Assembly (NCBI RefSeq): GCF_001042475.2
Contig: NZ_LECW02000001.1
Span: 124,001 to 188,000 of the forward strand
Source: Bacillus glycinifermentans
GTDB taxonomy: Bacteria; Bacillota; Bacilli; Bacillales; Bacillaceae
Length of the DNA stretch: 64,000 bases
Direction of reading: 5' to 3'
The notes under the pieces are model-generated. The model searched no databases and was not told the DNA's origin. It saw only the letters and a program-made list of their open reading frames with translations. Made by a program: the position numbers and the translations under genes. Of this stretch, positions 41,718-50,352 are shown in pieces. Numbering within the stretch: the first letter of the stretch is position 1; each line of letters opens with the position of its first letter.

Positions 41718-43592
41718 ATGAAGCGTTCCTTTTTCTTTTTGATGTTCAGTGCTTTTTTTCTTATTGCAGGATTTTCTGACGCGGAAAAATCCTTTTCGAT
41801 TGATAAGGTTGATATTCAGGCATCGGTGAAAGAAAACGGCGATTTGGATGTTGAGGAAGTGTATACATACGATTTTCACGGTTCCTTCAACGGGATGACA
41901 AGGTCGTTCACCGAGAAGACGTCCGGCCGCGTGAAAGGGTTTAAAGCGTATCTTTCCGAAAAGCGGGGCGGATCCCGGCCGTTAAAAACAAAGTTTGAAG
42001 ATGGAACGTATTTCGTGTATGCGGCTTCAAAAGACGAAACGAAAACCGTGCGGTACCACTATACCGTCGAGGAAGCCGCACAAAAGTTTGAAGATACGTC
42101 CGTTTTGTTCCATTCTTTTTATGAAAAGACAAATGAAGATTATCATCATGTGACGATCCGGGTGAAGCTTCCGGATCCGGTTAAGGACTCCGGAATACAC
42201 GCGTTTTTACGCGAAAAAGGAAAAGGGAAGATCGCGGAGGTCAAAGACCGGACTGTCACGTATAAAAGCGCTCTTTACCCGGCGGGGACAAGCTCTGAGC
42301 TGAGAATTTACTTCCCTCAGAATGCGCTGCCAAAGGCAGTCCGTCATCCGTCTATTGAGCCGAATGATGATTTGCTTAAAGAGGAAAGAAACACGGCCAT
42401 ACGCTATGCCAAACATGACGAGCGGATGGGAAACGCAAACAGGCTGATATGGGTTTCTGCGGGGCTCATCGGTTTGGCGCTTGTCATCCTGGTGATCATT
42501 TCGATCATCAGAAAGAGAAACCGAAAGCTGCTTCCGGTCGAACAGTTGGAAACGTTAGATCCCGTGCTTGTTGCCTTTCTGTACAAAAAAGGGGCCTTCA
42601 AAGACCGCGATCTGATCGCCGGTTTGCTGTCGCTTTACCAGCGGGGGCTCCTTACCATGAAAAGGGTACAAGCGGAGGGAAGATTTCTCTGCGATAAAAA
42701 AGCGCCGAATGAGACGTATCAATTCGATTTTTCCGGAAATAAGGCCGATCTGCCGAAGCCGGATCGGCTGCTCATCGAAAAGCTTTTTGACGAAACGGGA
42801 GAAAATGCATATACATTCAGGCTGGACTCGCTCAGCGGACCGACAGAAGAGGAAGTCAAAAAGCGGAAAGACCTTGAAAAGTACGAACGAAAGCGAATCA
42901 TTCTGGAAAATGTGGTTCAAAAATGGACGGAAAGCGTCAAGCAAGATCCTGTGTACAGAGAGTTCTTTCAAGAAAACCGCTGGCTTAGAATGATTTCGCT
43001 TTCCCTCCTTTTCGTCCATACGGGGCTTTTGCTCAATATCCTTTATGCGGATATCGCGCCGCTGATCGGTTTTATGACTGCGTGCATCATCTTCGGTTTT
43101 GCCTTATCGGCCGGCATCGTTCTTGCGAAATCTAAACTGTATTCGATCCTGTTTTTCATCGGGCTGTTTTTCGCATCTGTTTTCACCGAAAGTGCTGAAA
43201 CCATTATGTCCTACGGCGGGTCTCTCGTGCTGTCGATCCTGCTGATTACCATGATTCCCTCCTTAAAAGAAAACAGCTGCGCATCTGTATACAGAAGATC
43301 GATCCTCTATTGGAGAAGTCAGCTGAAAAAAGGAGAACCTTTGAACAGTTTAGAAAAAGAAAAAAGCATGATCTATGCGATTGTTCTCGAGGTTGAGAAT
43401 CAATTCCAGGCATCGGTCAAGCCATCATCCGATGCGTTTGACCGCACATCCCCGGTCCTCGGCCTGGCTGCAGCCGGCTATCTTCAATATCCGTTTTCAA
43501 GCTGGCAGCACACGGCCTCTCATTCAGGCGGCGAGGCTCATGATGCAGGCGGTTCGGCGTCTGACGGCGGCAGCGGAGCAGGAGCTTTTTAA
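41718..43592 (+). CDS. DUF2207-family membrane protein
   Basis: 624 residues. A signal peptide (1-22) is followed by a beta-rich extracytoplasmic domain (VDIQASVKENGDLDVEEVYT is the typical DUF2207 start), a membrane helix near 244-266, a cytoplasmic segment, further helices at about 425-520, and a glycine/serine-rich C-terminus (GGSASDGGSGAGAF). Family members are widespread and uncharacterised. AAAGGA precedes the ATG. Confidence 0.8.
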   Translation: MKRSFFFLMFSAFFLIAGFSDAEKSFSIDKVDIQASVKENGDLDVEEVYTYDFHGSFNGMTRSFTEKTSGRVKGFKAYLSEKRGGSRPLKTKFEDGTYFVYAASKDETKTVRYHYTVEEAAQKFEDTSVLFHSFYEKTNEDYHHVTIRVKLPDPVKDSGIHAFLREKGKGKIAEVKDRTVTYKSALYPAGTSSELRIYFPQNALPKAVRHPSIEPNDDLLKEERNTAIRYAKHDERMGNANRLIWVSAGLIGLALVILVIISIIRKRNRKLLPVEQLETLDPVLVAFLYKKGAFKDRDLIAGLLSLYQRGLLTMKRVQAEGRFLCDKKAPNETYQFDFSGNKADLPKPDRLLIEKLFDETGENAYTFRLDSLSGPTEEEVKKRKDLEKYERKRIILENVVQKWTESVKQDPVYREFFQENRWLRMISLSLLFVHTGLLLNILYADIAPLIGFMTACIIFGFALSAGIVLAKSKLYSILFFIGLFFASVFTESAETIMSYGGSLVLSILLITMIPSLKENSCASVYRRSILYWRSQLKKGEPLNSLEKEKSMIYAIVLEVENQFQASVKPSSDAFDRTSPVLGLAAAGYLQYPFSSWQHTASHSGGEAHDAGGSASDGGSGAGAF

Positions 43593-43632
43593 AAGAAAAA
43601 CGGCGCCACATGTTAAAGGCGCCATATTGACT

Positions 43633-43659
43633 AACGCCTGCAGGATGCAGGCGTTTTTT
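43633..43659 (+). terminator. Terminator of the DUF2207 gene
   Basis: AACGCCTGCA and TGCAGGCGTT form a 10-bp stem around GGA, then TTTT. GGCGCC also occurs twice just upstream (43603-43624). Confidence 0.85.
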
Positions 43660-44129
43660 CATCCTTTGATTCGCTGTTCCGCCGTTTTTGTCCGGCGGGT
43701 GACGGGTGTATGGCCGTATGCTTTTGCCAGCCCGAACAGCGGCATGTTGTGATAAAACGTTTCATAGCGGCCTTTTGGGACTGTATATGTTTCATGATAA
43801 ATGCCGACAGCTCCGGATGCGGCCGATTTTTGATAATAATTGCGCCAGGCTGTCATGTGCTTTTCTTCTTTTGCATAGGTAGTCAAGGCTTCAAATGAAC
43901 GCCAATATTGGATGAGGAAGATCGTCCGGAAATTGATCGATGTTTCCATAGAGAGAAAGCCGGAATCTTTGTTTTTATTAAGCTCGCGGACCATCCGGGG
44001 CATGGCGGTAAACACAGGCCACCATTTATGAACTGCGTGCCATTTGTTGATCCGCATGCCGATCACAAATACAACTACTTCGTCATCGGGATCGGCCGTT
44101 ATCGGCTTAGTGAAGATCGTTTTTCCCAT
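43659..44129 (-). CDS. DUF4188-family protein (monooxygenase-like fold)
   Basis: 156 residues, rich in Trp and aromatic residues (MRINKWHAVHKWWPVF; FLIQYWRSFEALTTYA). Related to DUF4188 and dimeric alpha-beta barrel monooxygenases, which transform or bind small aromatic or toxic compounds. The ATG overlaps the stop of the upstream PadR gene by one base, so it is under PadR control in a two-gene operon. Confidence 0.7.
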   Translation of the reverse strand: MGKTIFTKPITADPDDEVVVFVIGMRINKWHAVHKWWPVFTAMPRMVRELNKNKDSGFLSMETSINFRTIFLIQYWRSFEALTTYAKEEKHMTAWRNYYQKSAASGAVGIYHETYTVPKGRYETFYHNMPLFGLAKAYGHTPVTRRTKTAEQRIKG

Positions 44130-44689
44130 TAGTCTAGATCCTCCCGGTTTGTTAAACGGCTGATTGTCGCTTCACACCACTCAATTCCGGCGCGCGTGCT
44201 CCGCTTTCCATAATCAAGCGTGAAAAACCAGTACTCTGAATCGCGCGAATTGTCCTTACACGCTATGATCGATTGTTCTATTGCGCGGTAAGCGTCATAT
44301 CGTTCTTTAAGCTTTTGCTGATACTCCCTGACTTTTTCGGCGGTCGACAGCCGGTCTTGCTGTTTGCTGAAAAAAATCTTCAGCAGAAACTCGTTTTTTT
44401 CCGCAGCGATTTCTTTGATCGGCTCTTCCAGCCAGGTTTGCAGCGCTTCCTGTCCCTCCTTGGTGATGCGGTACTCTTTTTTATCGGGCTTATTTTCTTG
44501 GGCGGATGCTTCAGCCGTCACCCATCCGGTTTCTGTCAGGTGCTTCAGTGAGGGGTAAATCTGGCCGTAGCTGATTTTCCAAAAGTGATTCAAACTCCTG
44601 TCGATCATTTGCTTCATGTCATATCCCGTTCGATAGCCGGCCGTGATCAAACCGAGCAGGGCATAAGGCGTATTGTTTTTCCTGGACAT
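44129..44689 (-). CDS. PadR-family transcriptional regulator
   Basis: 186 residues. The N-terminal PadR winged helix is seen in YALLGLITAGYRTGYDMKQ and YPSLKHLTETGWVTA, followed by a C-terminal helical dimer domain of the PadR (Vir_act_alpha_C) type. PadR proteins repress detoxification genes until a phenolic or toxic ligand binds. It is cotranscribed with the DUF4188 gene, and an AT-rich palindrome lies just upstream. Confidence 0.85.
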   Translation of the reverse strand: MSRKNNTPYALLGLITAGYRTGYDMKQMIDRSLNHFWKISYGQIYPSLKHLTETGWVTAEASAQENKPDKKEYRITKEGQEALQTWLEEPIKEIAAEKNEFLLKIFFSKQQDRLSTAEKVREYQQKLKERYDAYRAIEQSIIACKDNSRDSEYWFFTLDYGKRSTRAGIEWCEATISRLTNREDLD

Positions 44690-44717
44690 GGCTGCCGCCT
44701 TTCTATATCTATATGAT

Positions 44718-44736
44718 ATATATCTTTTAGATATAT
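44718..44736. promoter_or_regulatory. PadR-type operator upstream of the PadR gene
   Basis: ATATATCT-TTT-AGATATAT is a perfect 8+3+8 palindrome. ATATCTATATGATATATATC next to it is a partial second site. PadR operators are AT-rich palindromes of this kind (ATGT-8N-ACAT or ATATAT). Confidence 0.55.
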
Positions 44737-44793
44737 TTTAACGAAGTCTGTTTTCCCTTGCAATGGTTTAGGTTTAAAAGATTATAAAAAAAG

Positions 44794-44820
44794 TGAAACC
44801 TTCATTTGGAGTAGTCCGTA
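44794..44820 (+). promoter_or_regulatory. ECF-sigma-type promoter of the yceC operon
   Basis: TGAAAC (44794-44799) and CGTA (44817-44820, in CGTATATA) are 17 bp apart. This matches the SigW/SigM/SigX class (TGAAAC-N16-17-CGT). B. subtilis yceCDEF is controlled by SigB, SigM, SigW and SigX, so envelope-stress induction is expected. No GTTT/GGGTAT SigB pair is seen. Confidence 0.75.
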
Positions 44821-44978
44821 TATATGGTTAAGCAGATTAAATATTGATTCATTAGTCGTATATTTAATGAAAAGATCGAATGATTGTAGTATGATGAAAT
44901 GAATCACGCTGGCGTGAATGATGTCGTTTCAGCAAATATTTTTCTTACAATTTATGATTTTATAGGGGAGTGAACGGT

Positions 44979-45581
44979 TTGGCTATTTCTTTAGAGAAAG
45001 GTCAGCGGATTGATTTAACAAAAGGAAATGCAGGGCTTTCCAAAATCATGGTCGGCCTTGGCTGGGACCCTGTTTCATCAGGGAGCGGCGGGTTTTTTGG
45101 AAAGCTTTTCGGCGGAGGTGCACCGAACGTGGATTGCGATGCCTCTGTGTTGATGCTTGAAAATGGAAGAGTCACAGAAAACAAGAATGTGATTTATTTT
45201 GGAAATTTGAGAAGCAGATGCGGCAGCGTCGATCATACGGGCGATAATTTGACAGGGGAAGGCAGCGGCGACGATGAGCAAATTATCGTGGATCTTCAAA
45301 AGGTTCCCGCTCAAATCAACAAGCTTGTTTTTGTCGTGAACATTTACGACTGCGTCAAACGAAGCCAGCACTTCGGAATGATCGAAAATGCCTTCATCCG
45401 CATCGTCAACAGGGCTGACGGCCAAGAGATGGTCAGATACAATCTTAAAGAGGACTATTCAGGGCGGACAAGCCTGATAGCGGGCGAAATTTACCGCGAT
45501 GGCGGCGAATGGAAGTTCACTGCCGTCGGAGAAGGCACAAACGATACGAGCATTACAGACCTCGTCAAACGCTACGCTTAA
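44979..45581 (+). CDS. yceC: TerD-family stress protein YceC
   Basis: 200 residues of the TerD/CABP1 fold, starting [19 protein letters not shown]. It differs from its two neighbours by an insertion ([15 protein letters not shown]) and by NVDCDAS where they have DFDLDSS/DFDLDAS, an acidic site linked to calcium binding in TerD. Start TTG 44979 follows ATAGGGGAG by eight bases. Head of the yceCDEF operon. Confidence 0.88.
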   Translation: MAISLEKGQRIDLTKGNAGLSKIMVGLGWDPVSSGSGGFFGKLFGGGAPNVDCDASVLMLENGRVTENKNVIYFGNLRSRCGSVDHTGDNLTGEGSGDDEQIIVDLQKVPAQINKLVFVVNIYDCVKRSQHFGMIENAFIRIVNRADGQEMVRYNLKEDYSGRTSLIAGEIYRDGGEWKFTAVGEGTNDTSITDLVKRYA

Positions 45582-45609
45582 GCGAAAAAAACGAAAAGGA
45601 GAGATACAA

Positions 45610-46191
45610 ATGGCAATCTCATTAGCAAAAGGGCAGAAGATCGATTTAACGAAAACGAATCCGGGCCTTTCAAAAGTTGTCGTGGGACTTGGCTGGGACG
45701 TCAATAAATACGACGGCGGAGCTGATTTCGATCTGGATTCCAGCGTGTTTTTGCTTGATGCTTCAGGGAAGTGCGCGTCGGAAAAAGACTTTGTTTTTTA
45801 TAACCAAACCCAAGGCGGCAACGGTTCTGTCATACATACGGGCGACAACCGGACAGGTTTGGGCGAAGGCGACGATGAGCAGGTGAAAATCGACTTGAAC
45901 GCTGTGCCGGCTAATATCGAGCGGATTTCATTCGTCATTACGATTCATGAGGCGGAAGCCCGCAGGCAAAATTTCGGCCAGGTGTCAAACGCATATGTCC
46001 GCGTGCTGAATGAAGAGACAAACGAAGAGCTGATCCGTTATGATCTGGCTGAGGACTTCTCCATTGAAACGGCGCTGATCACCGGTGAGCTTTACCGCCA
46101 CGGCGGAGAGTGGAAATTTTCTGCGATCGGTTCCGGATACCAGGGCGGACTGGCGCGGATTGCCACAGATTTCGGCTTGCAAGTCGGCTAA
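45610..46191 (+). CDS. yceD: TerD-family stress protein YceD
   Basis: 193 residues. The canonical TerD core is present: [40 protein letters not shown] (acidic site), [16 protein letters not shown], and [12 protein letters not shown]. TerD proteins form calcium-linked complexes with TerC at the membrane in stress. ATG 45610 follows AAAGGAGAG; the upstream in-frame sequence lies within yceC. Confidence 0.92.
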   Translation: MAISLAKGQKIDLTKTNPGLSKVVVGLGWDVNKYDGGADFDLDSSVFLLDASGKCASEKDFVFYNQTQGGNGSVIHTGDNRTGLGEGDDEQVKIDLNAVPANIERISFVITIHEAEARRQNFGQVSNAYVRVLNEETNEELIRYDLAEDFSIETALITGELYRHGGEWKFSAIGSGYQGGLARIATDFGLQVG

Positions 46192-46253
46192 TGTTTTAGT
46201 CAGCGGGCGCATCTGCCCGCAGCCTGACATTTTGTAAAGGAGGTTCCACCCAT

Positions 46254-46832
46254 ATGGCTATTCAATTATCGAAAGGACAGCGGATCGACTTGACAAAGAC
46301 GAATCCGGGCTTAACGAGAGCGCTGATCGGCTTAGGATGGGATACAAACAAATATACGGGCGGAGCTGATTTTGACCTGGACGCTTCCGCTTTCCTCGTT
46401 GACGCCAATGATAAATGCGTGAACGACCATGATTTTGTTTTCTACAATAATCTGGAGCATCCGAGCGGCGCCGTCATTCATACAGGCGACAACAGGACGG
46501 GGGAAGGGGACGGCGATGACGAACAGATCATCGTCGATTTTTCCAAAATTCCCGCCCATGTCGAGAAAATCGGCATCACCGTGACGATTCATGATGCAGA
46601 AAGCCGCAGCCAAAATTTCGGACAAGTATCAAACGCTTTTGTGCGGCTTGTCGATGATGCGACAAATGAAGAGCTGCTTCGCTTTGATTTAGGAGAAGAC
46701 TTTTCGATCGAGACGGCAGTGGTTGTTTGTGAGCTTTACCGCCACGGAGCGGACTGGAAGTTCAATGCGATCGGCAGCGGATTTTCGGGCGGATTGGCTT
46801 CGCTTTGCCGAAATTACGGCCTGCAAGTCTAG
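46254..46832 (+). CDS. yceE: TerD-family stress protein YceE
   Basis: 192 residues, very similar to yceD over its whole length ([50 protein letters not shown]). AAAGGAGG precedes the ATG. The three tandem copies in one operon suggest hetero-oligomers or stepwise specialisation. Confidence 0.92.
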   Translation: MAIQLSKGQRIDLTKTNPGLTRALIGLGWDTNKYTGGADFDLDASAFLVDANDKCVNDHDFVFYNNLEHPSGAVIHTGDNRTGEGDGDDEQIIVDFSKIPAHVEKIGITVTIHDAESRSQNFGQVSNAFVRLVDDATNEELLRFDLGEDFSIETAVVVCELYRHGADWKFNAIGSGFSGGLASLCRNYGLQV

Positions 46833-46898
46833 TTTTACAGACTGGACCACGATTTTGTGGTTCAGTTTCCCTTTTCAATCATTAGGAGGTAACCAAAC

Positions 46899-47672
46899 GT
46901 GGATTTATTCAATCATATTATTTCAATTTACGCCTCATTTTTCGACTGGAAAATGTGGGTTGAGGTTTTAAGCGATCCCGTCTCGTGGGGGCTGATCGGT
47001 TCACTGGTCGTACTGGAAGGGCTTTTGTCGGCGGATAACGCACTCGTTCTCGCCGTGATGGTGAAACACCTTCCGGAAAAACAGCGTAAAAAAGCGCTGA
47101 CTTACGGTTTGGTCGGAGCGTATTTCTTTAGATTTCTGTTTATCGGACTCGGCATGATCCTTATCAAATTCTGGTGGATCAAGCTGCTCGGCGCTGCATA
47201 TCTGGCATGGCTCGTCATTAAGCACTTCTTTATCGGAGACGGCGATGATGATGCGAACACCGTCAAAAAAGACGGCTGGATGGTTCGCGTGTTCGGGATG
47301 TTCTGGGCTACCGTCATTACGGTGGAATTGATGGACCTTGCTTTCTCGGTCGACAGCATCCTTGCCGCGTTTGCGATTTCTGAAAAAGTTTGGGTGCTGC
47401 TGATCGGCGGAATGCTCGGCATCTTAATGATGCGGACCGTCGCAAAATTCTTCCTGACACTGATTGATAAAGTGCCTGAGCTTGAAACGACTGCGTTTAT
47501 TTTAATTGGAATCATCGCTTTGAAAATGGCTGCAAGCGTATGGCACATCGAGATGCCGCACAGCGTATTCTTCATCATTCTGGTTATTGCTTTTGCAGCG
47601 ACATTTATCATTCACTATATGAACAAACAAAAAGCTGTCAAAGAACAAACGGCCGCTTCAAAGGAAGAATAA
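46899..47672 (+). CDS. yceF: TerC-family membrane protein YceF
   Basis: 257 residues with about seven membrane helices. The TerC signature residues are in VVLEGLLSADNALVLAVMV and VTVELMDLAFSVDSILAAFA. TerC proteins handle manganese or calcium at the membrane and partner with TerD proteins; some aid metalation of exported proteins. Start GTG after AGGAGGT. It ends the yceCDEF structural part; a likely terminator follows. Confidence 0.92.
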   Translation: MDLFNHIISIYASFFDWKMWVEVLSDPVSWGLIGSLVVLEGLLSADNALVLAVMVKHLPEKQRKKALTYGLVGAYFFRFLFIGLGMILIKFWWIKLLGAAYLAWLVIKHFFIGDGDDDANTVKKDGWMVRVFGMFWATVITVELMDLAFSVDSILAAFAISEKVWVLLIGGMLGILMMRTVAKFFLTLIDKVPELETTAFILIGIIALKMAASVWHIEMPHSVFFIILVIAFAATFIIHYMNKQKAVKEQTAASKEE

Positions 47673-47682
47673 AAAGAACATC

Positions 47683-47724
47683 GAAGGGGTGGAAGGGTGG
47701 TCTCCTGCCCCACTCCTTTTTTAC
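47683..47724 (+). terminator. Probable (read-through) terminator between yceF and the Ter module
   Basis: AAGGGGTGG and CCCACTCCTT pair imperfectly around a long loop, followed by six T. It would lower, not abolish, expression of the seven downstream genes. No strong promoter is seen between it and 47775. Confidence 0.5.
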
Positions 47725-47774
47725 ATAGTCAAACAGCGGCAGGCGTTGTCCTTTAGCTAAAGAAGGTGATCCAT

Positions 47775-48962
47775 TTGCAGTACTTTGATTTTTTATCGGC
47801 CTCTCAAAAAGAAAATGTCTTTTTCAAACAGCCTGGTATGGTGACGAAGGACTCCCCGAAACACATACTCGAGTATGCGCTCGGAGCTACGCTTTATGTG
47901 CCGGGAAACCGCAGTGACATCGCAGACATGATCATAAAACGAAAATATCCCGCCCTATGCTCCGTTGTTTTCTGTCTTGAGGACTCGATCGGCGACTGTG
48001 AAGTTCTACAGGCTGAAAACAATCTTGTCAGCCAAGCCGACATCATTTATCAGGCTCAAAAATTGCGGAACATAAATCCCGACGTGCTTCCGCTGATGTT
48101 CATCCGCGTGCGTGAGCCTGAACAAATGCTTGAATTAGGTAATAAGCTTGGCAGGGCGCTTCACCTGTTCACCGGGTTCGTCTTTCCCAAATTTTCAACG
48201 TTTAATGCCGAGCACTACCTTGATACTCTATCGAAATTGTCGAAAGAATCAGGCATTACACTGTACGGAATGCCTATTTTTGAAACCCCGGATTTACTTG
48301 CCATGGAAACGAGAAGAAAGGCGCTGGAGGAACTAAAATCGACGCTCGTCTTCTACCAGGATGTCATCCTGAACATACGGATCGGTGCCACCGATCTGTG
48401 CGGGCTGTACGGGTTGCGGCGGAAACCGCAGACTACCATTTATGACATTTGGGTCATTGCCGATTTTATTAAAGATATGATCAATTATTTCGGCTTGCAG
48501 TTTGTCATATCCGGCCCCGTCTGGGAGTATTTTGAAGATTCCTCGAAAACGGCCGGATCTTTTCCGCGGCGGGCTTCTGGTTGGGAGGGGCTTACAGGCG
48601 AAGGTCTCAATCCGTATACGGACGGATTGATCAATGAAACGCTTCTTGACCTGGCCAACGGCATTCACGGCAAAACCGTGATTCACCCGACACATATAAG
48701 AGCTGTGCAAAGCCTGCATGTCATTTCAATCGAAGAGTACTTGGATGCCTTAAGCATAGTCGAAAGCGCTGACGGCACGCGCGGTATTGTGAAAAGCTCT
48801 TTTTCCAATAAGATGAACGAAATCAAGCCGCACTTAAGCTGGGCGAAAAAAATATTATTAAAATCTGAAATATACGGGGTGTATCATGAAAACCGCAGCT
48901 ACATCGACATCCTTACGGCAGACAAACCGCCGCTTTCAAATCTTGGATCATATGGAAGTTGA
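47775..48962 (+). CDS. HpcH/HpaI (CitE-like) aldolase/lyase of the Ter-associated module
   Basis: 395 residues of the CitE-like TIM-barrel C-C bond lyase type: AVVFCLEDSIGD-like SVVFCLEDSIGDCE holds the metal and carboxylate site, and GKTVIHPTHIRAVQ is the CitE C-terminal motif. Such a member is a fixed part of Ter-linked gene sets predicted to make a metabolite. TTG 47775 has AGAAGG eight bases ahead; GTG 47766 is too close. The next gene overlaps its end. Confidence 0.8.
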   Translation: MQYFDFLSASQKENVFFKQPGMVTKDSPKHILEYALGATLYVPGNRSDIADMIIKRKYPALCSVVFCLEDSIGDCEVLQAENNLVSQADIIYQAQKLRNINPDVLPLMFIRVREPEQMLELGNKLGRALHLFTGFVFPKFSTFNAEHYLDTLSKLSKESGITLYGMPIFETPDLLAMETRRKALEELKSTLVFYQDVILNIRIGATDLCGLYGLRRKPQTTIYDIWVIADFIKDMINYFGLQFVISGPVWEYFEDSSKTAGSFPRRASGWEGLTGEGLNPYTDGLINETLLDLANGIHGKTVIHPTHIRAVQSLHVISIEEYLDALSIVESADGTRGIVKSSFSNKMNEIKPHLSWAKKILLKSEIYGVYHENRSYIDILTADKPPLSNLGSYGS

Positions 48963-50352
48963 CCTGTCGGTTGCCGGCAATCCGCTGTCTATTCCACCCG
49001 AGACGCTATTTGAAATGGCGGCCAGGGTCAATAAAAAGAGGGGATTTTTGTTTGTCAGCAAGGTACTCGGCAAGCACATTCCGGTAAGTCCTTTGAAGCC
49101 GCTCCTCGCTTCAGGACTGTTGGCGATCGAGTATGCGGAACGAACATTCGGCTTGATGACAGATATAAAGGCTGAAGTGATCAAAGGATTTTTGGCGGAG
49201 GATCATGAGAGCATGAAAAAGGCCTGCGACCTTCTCGAAAAACAGCGGCTTGCGCTGCCGGTCTCTCCGATTGTCATCGGCTTTGCAGAGACGGCGACTG
49301 CTCTCGGCCATGGTGTGTACGACTCTATTGAAGGGGCTTCCTTTATCCATACAACGAGAGAAACGTTAAAAGACGCCGATCCCGTCCTGACGTTTGAAGA
49401 AGAGCATTCCCACGCTGTTGATCAGCTCTGCTACACGGATGAACCTATTTTCTCCGCTGCCGAGAGGCCCGTGATTCTCGTAGACGATGAACTCACAACC
49501 GGCAAAACGGCGCTGAACATCATCAGGGATATTCAGAAAAAGCATCCGCGCAGGGAGTATGCCGTTCTTTCTCTATTAGACTGGCGGTCAAGTGAGCATA
49601 AAGAAGAATTCAGGAAAGCGGAGGCTGAACTGGGTGTAACCATTTCGACGAGCGCTTTGTTATCGGGAGCTGTCGCATATCAAGGGAAAACGCTTGATCA
49701 ATCGTCATACGATGATCGGCCGCGCGGTGACGAAGAAGACGTCTCCGTCCGCTGGATCGACCTCAGCGATTGCTTCACGGCGCTTCCGCATCTATCAGAA
49801 CAAACAGGGGATGCTCCATTTGTCAAAGAGACAGGCCGTTTCGGACTTGCTGCAGGCGATAAACGCGGTGTCGAAGCCGCCTGTCAAAAAGCGGCCGAAC
49901 GCCTCAATGCCCTGCGAAAAGGAAAGCGCGTGCTGTGCCTGGGAACGGGCGAATTTATGTATCTTCCGATGAAAATCGCGTCTCTTATGGGTGAACACGT
50001 TTTCTATCATTCAACGACAAGAAGCCCGATTCACCCGTCCGGTGAAGAAGGATATGACGTTAAGAACGGCTTCGGCTTTCCAAACCCGGAAAATGAGACT
50101 GTGAAGCATTTTATCTATAACCTTCCGAAACGGGGTTATGACGAAGTGTTTGTATTTATCGAAAAATCCGTTGCAGCGCGATCTTTGCTGCCGATGTTTC
50201 GTATTTTCAGCGATCGGCAAATTAACGATGTCACCGTTGTGACGTTTTCCAAAGGGAGTGATCGGCATGGCTCATGTTGCTGCGGGAATGGGCAGCTATC
50301 CCGAGTCGGATGTGACGTTTCTTTTAAAAGACCTGTCAGGCATTTCGATTGA
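48886..50352 (+). CDS. Phosphoribosyltransferase with TRSP domain
   Basis: 488 residues. A PRTase domain (about 40-260) has the PRPP loop VILVDDELTTGKT (196-208). The C-terminal TRSP domain (about 320-470) contains its namesake TTRSP (376-380). These two domains are known from comparative work on Ter systems as part of a predicted nucleoside-like synthesis. ATG 48886 (after GGGGTG) overlaps the lyase by 77 bases; ATG 48952 is an alternative. The last 30 residues run into the next gene and may be a read-through tail. Substrate unknown. Confidence 0.8.
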   Translation: MKTAATSTSLRQTNRRFQILDHMEVDLSVAGNPLSIPPETLFEMAARVNKKRGFLFVSKVLGKHIPVSPLKPLLASGLLAIEYAERTFGLMTDIKAEVIKGFLAEDHESMKKACDLLEKQRLALPVSPIVIGFAETATALGHGVYDSIEGASFIHTTRETLKDADPVLTFEEEHSHAVDQLCYTDEPIFSAAERPVILVDDELTTGKTALNIIRDIQKKHPRREYAVLSLLDWRSSEHKEEFRKAEAELGVTISTSALLSGAVAYQGKTLDQSSYDDRPRGDEEDVSVRWIDLSDCFTALPHLSEQTGDAPFVKETGRFGLAAGDKRGVEAACQKAAERLNALRKGKRVLCLGTGEFMYLPMKIASLMGEHVFYHSTTRSPIHPSGEEGYDVKNGFGFPNPENETVKHFIYNLPKRGYDEVFVFIEKSVAARSLLPMFRIFSDRQINDVTVVTFSKGSDRHGSCCCGNGQLSRVGCDVSFKRPVRHFD

